Made by a program: the position numbers and the translations under genes. Under the pieces are notes generated by a model, which did not search any database, was not told the origin of the DNA, and worked only from the letters and a program-made list of their open reading frames with translations. A DNA stretch of 6,581 nt from Gammaproteobacteria bacterium (GTDB taxonomy: Bacteria; Pseudomonadota; Gammaproteobacteria; UBA6429): assembly GCA_003232015.1 (NCBI GenBank), contig QIKU01000046.1, forward strand, positions 1 through 6,581, in the 5' to 3' direction. Each line of letters begins with the position of its first letter. Position 1 is the stretch's first letter. This document shows positions 5,051 to 6,581 of this stretch, piece by piece.

Positions 5051-5178
5051 ATCTAACTAGTATATAGGTCTCCGAACTGCAGAATATCACACTTGAAGTA
5101 CCGGTTTGTTCGAATAAATATATTTCATTATCAGGATCTTATACTCTATAAACTCCCTAATTTTAAGGGGATACTAGT
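5051..5178 (-). other. Opening core box of the array and possible decayed attC or attI
   Basis: The minus strand reads GTTAGAT at 5057-5051, a GTTRRRY box that opens the HEPN cassette. An 8-base perfect inverted repeat, ACTAGTAT at 5056-5063 and ATACTAGT at 5171-5178, could be the two arms of a site of about 130 bases. An inner CCC/GGG pair flanks TAATTTTAA nearby. The far box would be GCAGACT, which lacks the AAC of a functional R'' box. The element may be a decayed attC, the end of an attI, or only a chance inverted repeat next to a true core box. Confidence 0.4.
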
Positions 5179-5237
5179 CTGCAATGTGCATACTAATCTT
5201 CGTGTACCAATATAAATCAACTGTTTATAGTGTTTCA

Positions 5238-5265
5238 TTTACCCTGTGGATATTGAAAATATAAT
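5238..5265 (+). promoter_or_regulatory. Putative sigma-70 promoter for the Xre/MbcA/ParS-like gene
   Basis: A perfect -10 hexamer TATAAT lies at 5260-5265. TTTACC at 5238-5243 matches four of six positions of the -35 consensus with a 16-base spacer. Transcription would start near 5272, leaving about 39 bases before the ATG at 5311. The surrounding intergenic stretch (5058-5310) is AT-rich and holds no gene that I can see; I could not find a convincing promoter for the opposite-facing HEPN gene. Confidence 0.42.
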
Positions 5266-5310
5266 AGGTAAGTCGGTTCTAGTTTACAGATTTCGTGTTA
5301 TAAAACCGTT

Positions 5311-5667
5311 ATGGTCTTTGAAATAAAAAATAAACTGGTTAGTCCTCGGCAGTTAAGCCAGTCGGTGTTGCAGATCACCGAGATGCTGGGAATGTATCAT
5401 GCCGAGCTTGCCCGGGTATTGCACTTGCAGTGTGCTGATATCGGTGCGTTGGCCAATGGTAAAATGGTTTTGGATGAACACAGTGAGAGCTGGTCGCATG
5501 CGTTGGCCTTTTTGGCGTTTTATCAGGCCCTGTATTCGTATTTTGAAGGTGATGGGGTGGCGATGTGCAACTGGTTGCGGCGGGATCATGTTGAGTTTGG
5601 TAAGACGCCGTTGTTGGTGATGGTGGATGATCTGCGCATTGGTGATGTTGCTCGATTGTTAGATTAA
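5311..5667 (+). CDS. Orphan Xre/MbcA/ParS-like (DUF2384-type) protein
   Basis: This 118-residue protein resembles the antitoxin half of RES-Xre/ParS-type toxin-antitoxin pairs. Residues 12-52 (PRQLSQSVLQITEMLGMYHAE, then LARVLHLQCADIGALANGK) look like a helix-turn-helix. The C-terminal 88-118 (NWLRRDHVEFGKTPLLVMV, then DLRIGDVARLLD) follows the toxin-binding pattern W-L-x(n)-G-x-T-P-L-x-L-(helix)-G-x-x-x-V-x-x-L-L. The residues between them (ALAFLAFYQALYSYFEGD) match the linker helices. No RES-domain toxin lies downstream, where only repeats and a convergent LysR gene follow, nor upstream, so it would be an orphan. No strong ribosome binding site precedes the ATG, and the start could be slightly different. 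Its moderate GC content fits the LysR side of the window rather than the AT-rich array. The alternative is a stand-alone DNA-binding protein without toxin pairing. Confidence 0.75.
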   Translation: MVFEIKNKLVSPRQLSQSVLQITEMLGMYHAELARVLHLQCADIGALANGKMVLDEHSESWSHALAFLAFYQALYSYFEGDGVAMCNWLRRDHVEFGKTPLLVMVDDLRIGDVARLLD

Positions 5668-5675
5668 GTCACAGC

Positions 5676-5749
5676 AAGATCCTTCGCTTTGCTCAGGATG
5701 ACAAAATTAAGAAGATTAAGATCCTTCGCTTTGTTCAGGATGACAAAAT
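5676..5749. repeat. Two near-identical 32-bp repeats between convergent genes
   Basis: Copies at 5676-5707 and 5718-5749 differ at one base (gctcagg versus gttcagg) and are separated by ten bases. Each contains an imperfect hairpin, ATCCT...AGGAT with an inner GC pair around TTT, followed by GACAAAAT. They sit between the stop codons of the Xre/ParS-like gene and the LysR gene, with both genes pointing at them. Similar AGATCCTTCGC...CAGGATGAC elements are, to my recollection, scattered in many bacterial genomes. They might aid bidirectional transcription termination, but no T-run follows the hairpins, so I do not call a terminator. Confidence 0.85.
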
Positions 5750-5770
5750 GAGGGGATGTCGAGAAAAGAC

Positions 5771-6581
5771 TTATGTTAAACACTGTTCCCAATACGGTAC
5801 CCCGGCAAAACGTTCCACCAGGAAATCAATAAAGCTTCTGACGCGTTGTGATAAATGTCGGGTTGGGGGGTAGATCGCATAGGCGTTGATATGTGGAATG
5901 GTAAAATCTTCTAAAATTGGAATAAGTTCGCCTCTGGCGATCGACTCGTAGGCGATGAAGGTCGGTTGGCGTATTACCCCCAGGCCTGAAATCGCCGCCT
6001 GGCGCATGAAGTCTCCGTTGTTGGCTTGCATCATCCTGGGTACTTTGACTGTTTGCATCTGTCCTTGCAGATCAACAAATGACCATTGCTCGGGATTGTC
6101 CAGATAGCTGTAAGTTAAGCATTGATGTTCGGTTAAATCGTCTGGTGTGGTGGGTGTGCCGTGTGTTGTTAGATAGGCCGGGCTGGCGCAGACTACGGTG
6201 GATACGCTTGCGAGTTTGCGTGCGATCAAACTGGAATCTTTCAGGTCGGCGATGCGAATGCCGAGATCAAAGCCTTCCTGAATCAAATCAATCTGACGAT
6301 CATTAAAGTCGATGTCGAAGTTTATTTTCGGATGCTGTTGCTGGAATTCGATGATCGCGGGGCCTAGATGCAGAACGCCAAAGCTAAAGGGCGCGGCGAT
6401 CCGCAGTTGCCCGCTTAATTCATGATGCGCCTGACTGACCGCGTTTTGTGCCTCGTTTAGATCGGCGAGGATACGAACGCTGTGCTGATAAAAGCCGCGG
6501 CCACTGTCGGTCAGGATCAGTTTGCGCGTGGTGCGGTGGAACAGTTCCACCCCGAGCTTGTCTTCTAGCTCGGATAAACGT
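5771..6581 (-). CDS. LysR-family transcriptional regulator, N-terminus outside window
   Basis: The frame runs from the window edge (first full codon at 6580) to TAA at 5771-5773, giving about 269 residues. The window begins within the winged helix-turn-helix: RLSELEDKLGVELFHRTTRK and LILTDSGRGFYQHSV are the end of the LysR DNA-binding domain. A family member has about 300 residues, so roughly 30 are missing at the N-terminus. The GTG at 6550 is an internal valine of that domain, not the start. The long linker helix follows (ILADLNEAQNAVSQAHHELSG), then the periplasmic-binding-like effector domain, beginning LRIAAPFSFGVLHLGPAI and including FDLGIRIADLKDSSLIARKL and GLGVIRQPTFIAYESIARGE. The last residues are FLVERFAGVPYWEQCLT. 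The effector and target genes are unknown; LysR regulators often control a divergent neighbour, which here would lie beyond the window. Confidence 0.92.
   Translation of the reverse strand, partial: RLSELEDKLGVELFHRTTRKLILTDSGRGFYQHSVRILADLNEAQNAVSQAHHELSGQLRIAAPFSFGVLHLGPAIIEFQQQHPKINFDIDFNDRQIDLIQEGFDLGIRIADLKDSSLIARKLASVSTVVCASPAYLTTHGTPTTPDDLTEHQCLTYSYLDNPEQWSFVDLQGQMQTVKVPRMMQANNGDFMRQAAISGLGVIRQPTFIAYESIARGELIPILEDFTIPHINAYAIYPPTRHLSQRVRSFIDFLVERFAGVPYWEQCLT

Larger units (their letters stand above)
3049..5057 (-). mobile_element. Probable integron gene-cassette array, three cassettes, no integrase in window
   Basis: Three consecutive minus-strand genes are each bracketed by integron-type boxes. 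Cassette extents, cut between G and TT of the core boxes, are about 4254-5056 (HEPN-motif protein), 3532-4253 (DUF4468-like protein) and 3055-3531 (membrane protein). Each cassette holds one gene filling most of its length and an imperfect palindrome after the stop codon. The opening box of each cassette is complementary to its own closing box: TTAGAT with ATCTAA, TTAGAA with CTCTAA, and TTATTC with GCATAA. That is 6/6, 5/6 and 5/6 after the G, as expected for units that were once circular. All genes share one orientation and are AT-rich with no functional link, which is typical of cassette arrays. IntI and attI are not seen; they could lie elsewhere or be absent. The two sites at 3526-3674 and 4248-4334 are better supported than the outer ends. 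Confidence 0.6.

Noticed and set aside
5676..5749. The twin repeats as a CRISPR array
   Set aside because: There are only two copies with a ten-base gap, far too short for a spacer, and no cas genes are nearby.
6079..6306. A 75-codon plus-strand open frame inside the LysR gene
   Set aside because: The frame lies antisense to the conserved LysR effector domain, and its arginine- and tryptophan-rich product looks like an artefact.

Overview
The window looks like chromosomal DNA of a gammaproteobacterium. The evidence is the protein families (LysR, Crp/Fnr, YdcZ/DUF606 transporter, Xre/MbcA/ParS-like), the compact minus-strand operon and the presence of integron-type recombination sites. The genus cannot be named from this sequence. 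Base composition is uneven: the flanks (about 1-1600 and 5311-6581) are moderate in GC, while the middle (about 2330-5300, and above all 4340-5310) is clearly AT-rich.

Positions 1-2984 carry minus-strand genes. Read in the direction of transcription these are a class I SAM methyltransferase (2331-2984), a Crp/Fnr-type regulator (1678-2316), a 24-codon remnant of a nitroreductase gene (1512-1586), a YdcZ/DUF606 small membrane transporter (1043-1510), a GNAT acetyltransferase (268-1062) and a poorly supported 36-codon frame near the edge (36-146). The spacing is tight: 14 bp between methyltransferase and regulator, one base between remnant and transporter, and a 20-bp overlap of transporter and acetyltransferase. 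This suggests co-transcription and translational coupling.

Positions 3049-5057 read as an array of integron gene cassettes, which is the main result. Three minus-strand genes are a HEPN-motif protein (4340-5044), an exported DUF4468-like protein (3685-4224) and a three-helix membrane protein (3180-3509). Each is followed just after its stop codon by an RYYYAAC-type box that opens an imperfect palindrome, and each is preceded within 6-23 bases of its start by a GTTRRRY-type box. In each cassette the first box matches the reverse complement of that cassette's own final box (7/7, or 5/6 of the bases after the G), as expected if each was once a circle. No integrase is in the window, so this is either the interior or end of a chromosomal integron or an array without a nearby integrase. 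A weaker candidate site at 1572-1674 would, if real, make the methyltransferase plus Crp/Fnr pair a two-gene cassette as well.

Positions 5058-5310 form an AT-rich intergenic region between divergent genes, with a plausible plus-strand promoter and an inverted repeat that may be a decayed recombination site. On the plus strand 5311-5667 encodes an orphan protein resembling Xre/MbcA/ParS-type antitoxins, with no toxin beside it. Two near-identical 32-bp repeats (5676-5749) separate it from a convergent LysR regulator (5771-6581) whose N-terminus lies outside the window.
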